DNA from: a virus
Length of the DNA stretch: 28,264 bases
Strand: one strand, 5' to 3'
IMG/VR virus record: IMGVR_UViG_3300009151_000296
Coordinates: 1 to 28,264 of that record
Below the pieces are notes generated by a model. It was not told the origin of the DNA. It was given only the letters and a program-made list of their open reading frames with translations, and did not search any database. Every line of letters begins with the position of its first letter. Position 1 is the stretch's first letter. A program made the position numbers and the translations under genes. Below, piece by piece: positions 27,911 to 28,264 of the stretch.

Positions 27911-28264
27911 ATGGCCTTAGAAAACCAAGCAAGTCTAGACACCCTAAAACAGAATCTTTTTGATTATGTTCGCCTACAGATAGGCGATCAGATCGTTGAT
28001 CTCGAGTTGGATGCTGAGCACTATGAAGCTGCATACCAACGTACCATTGGTGTATACCGTCAACGAGCACAAAATGCCTATGAAGAAAGTTACAGCTTTT
28101 TAGAGCTAGTGACCAATGTCAATATCTATGATATGCCACAGGAAGTTATTACTGTGCGTCAAATCTTTCGTAGAACATTTGGTGATAGCACAGGTCCGTT
28201 TGCCAGTAACTTTGATCCGTTTAGTCAAGCAAGTATGAACGTTTATCTAATGAACTTCAACGTG
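27911..28264 (+). CDS. 13: Neck protein gp13, 3' end outside window
   Basis: The first 118 residues of a protein that runs off the window end. The start (MALENQASLDTLKQNLFDYV followed by RLQIGDQIVDLELDAEHYE) follows the pattern of T4 gp13: a helix, a short conserved turn with I-x-x-E/D-L, and then a helix with Y and R (AAYQRTIGVYRQRAQNAYEE). A beta part follows (YDMPQEVITVRQIFRRTFG). In T4, gp13 with gp14 forms the neck that completes the filled head. A GGAG ribosome site stands 9 bases ahead of the ATG. It lies on the opposite strand from gp14, which is unlike T4. Confidence 0.82.
   Translation, partial: MALENQASLDTLKQNLFDYVRLQIGDQIVDLELDAEHYEAAYQRTIGVYRQRAQNAYEESYSFLELVTNVNIYDMPQEVITVRQIFRRTFGDSTGPFASNFDPFSQASMNVYLMNFNV

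Overview
The window is a piece of a T4-like myovirus genome (tailed phage with a contractile tail), most likely environmental and uncultured. The main evidence is a run of recognisable T4-type structural genes: prohead protease gp21 (5' end cut off), scaffold gp22, major capsid protein gp23, neck proteins gp13 (3' end cut off) and gp14, and tail completion/sheath-stabilising protein gp15. A T4-late-type promoter motif (TAAATA, usually preceded by GC, CA or CT) recurs in front of genes on both strands. Many domains resemble those of marine and freshwater T4-like phages, including cyanophages. The host cannot be read from the sequence. No tRNA, rRNA, CRISPR array, insertion sequence or integrase is visible.

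Layout. (1) 1-2971, plus strand: gp21-gp22-gp23, closed by a strong terminator. (2) 3004-4991: two convergent glycosyltransferase-type genes, one on each strand, whose stop codons overlap. (3) 5036-7505: divergent late promoters, then a virion protein with its own terminator and a run of small virion/fibre genes. (4) 7536-22562: about 15 kb of fibre/adhesin genes, with a PKD-repeat protein (1125 aa), a short fibre protein, a 1892-aa repeat fibre, two small genes starting with GPGWSIGPGW (the second lectin-like), a 570-aa fibre broken by a frameshift, and a 510-aa fibre with an Mtd-type N-terminus. These genes share modules. The most striking is a 21-residue (63-bp) repeat present in 24 array copies in the 1892-aa protein and four more in the 570-aa protein. 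(5) 22562-23224: a conserved unknown protein coupled to the last fibre. (6) 23209-26396, minus strand: gp14-gp15-Nudix. (7) 26449-27877, plus strand: two unknown genes, each behind a near-perfect host sigma70-type promoter. (8) 27911 to the end: gp13 behind a late promoter.

The window is mostly late, virion-building functions: head assembly, neck/tail joining and host recognition. The two glycosyltransferases and the Nudix hydrolase suggest a sugar-modification side activity, on phage fibres or on the host surface. The most unusual points are the size and modular repeats of the fibre locus, a frameshift that removes two bases of a conserved aromatic codon in one fibre, several genes whose start codon sits at the predicted transcription start (leaderless candidates), and the inversion of gp14-gp15 relative to gp13.
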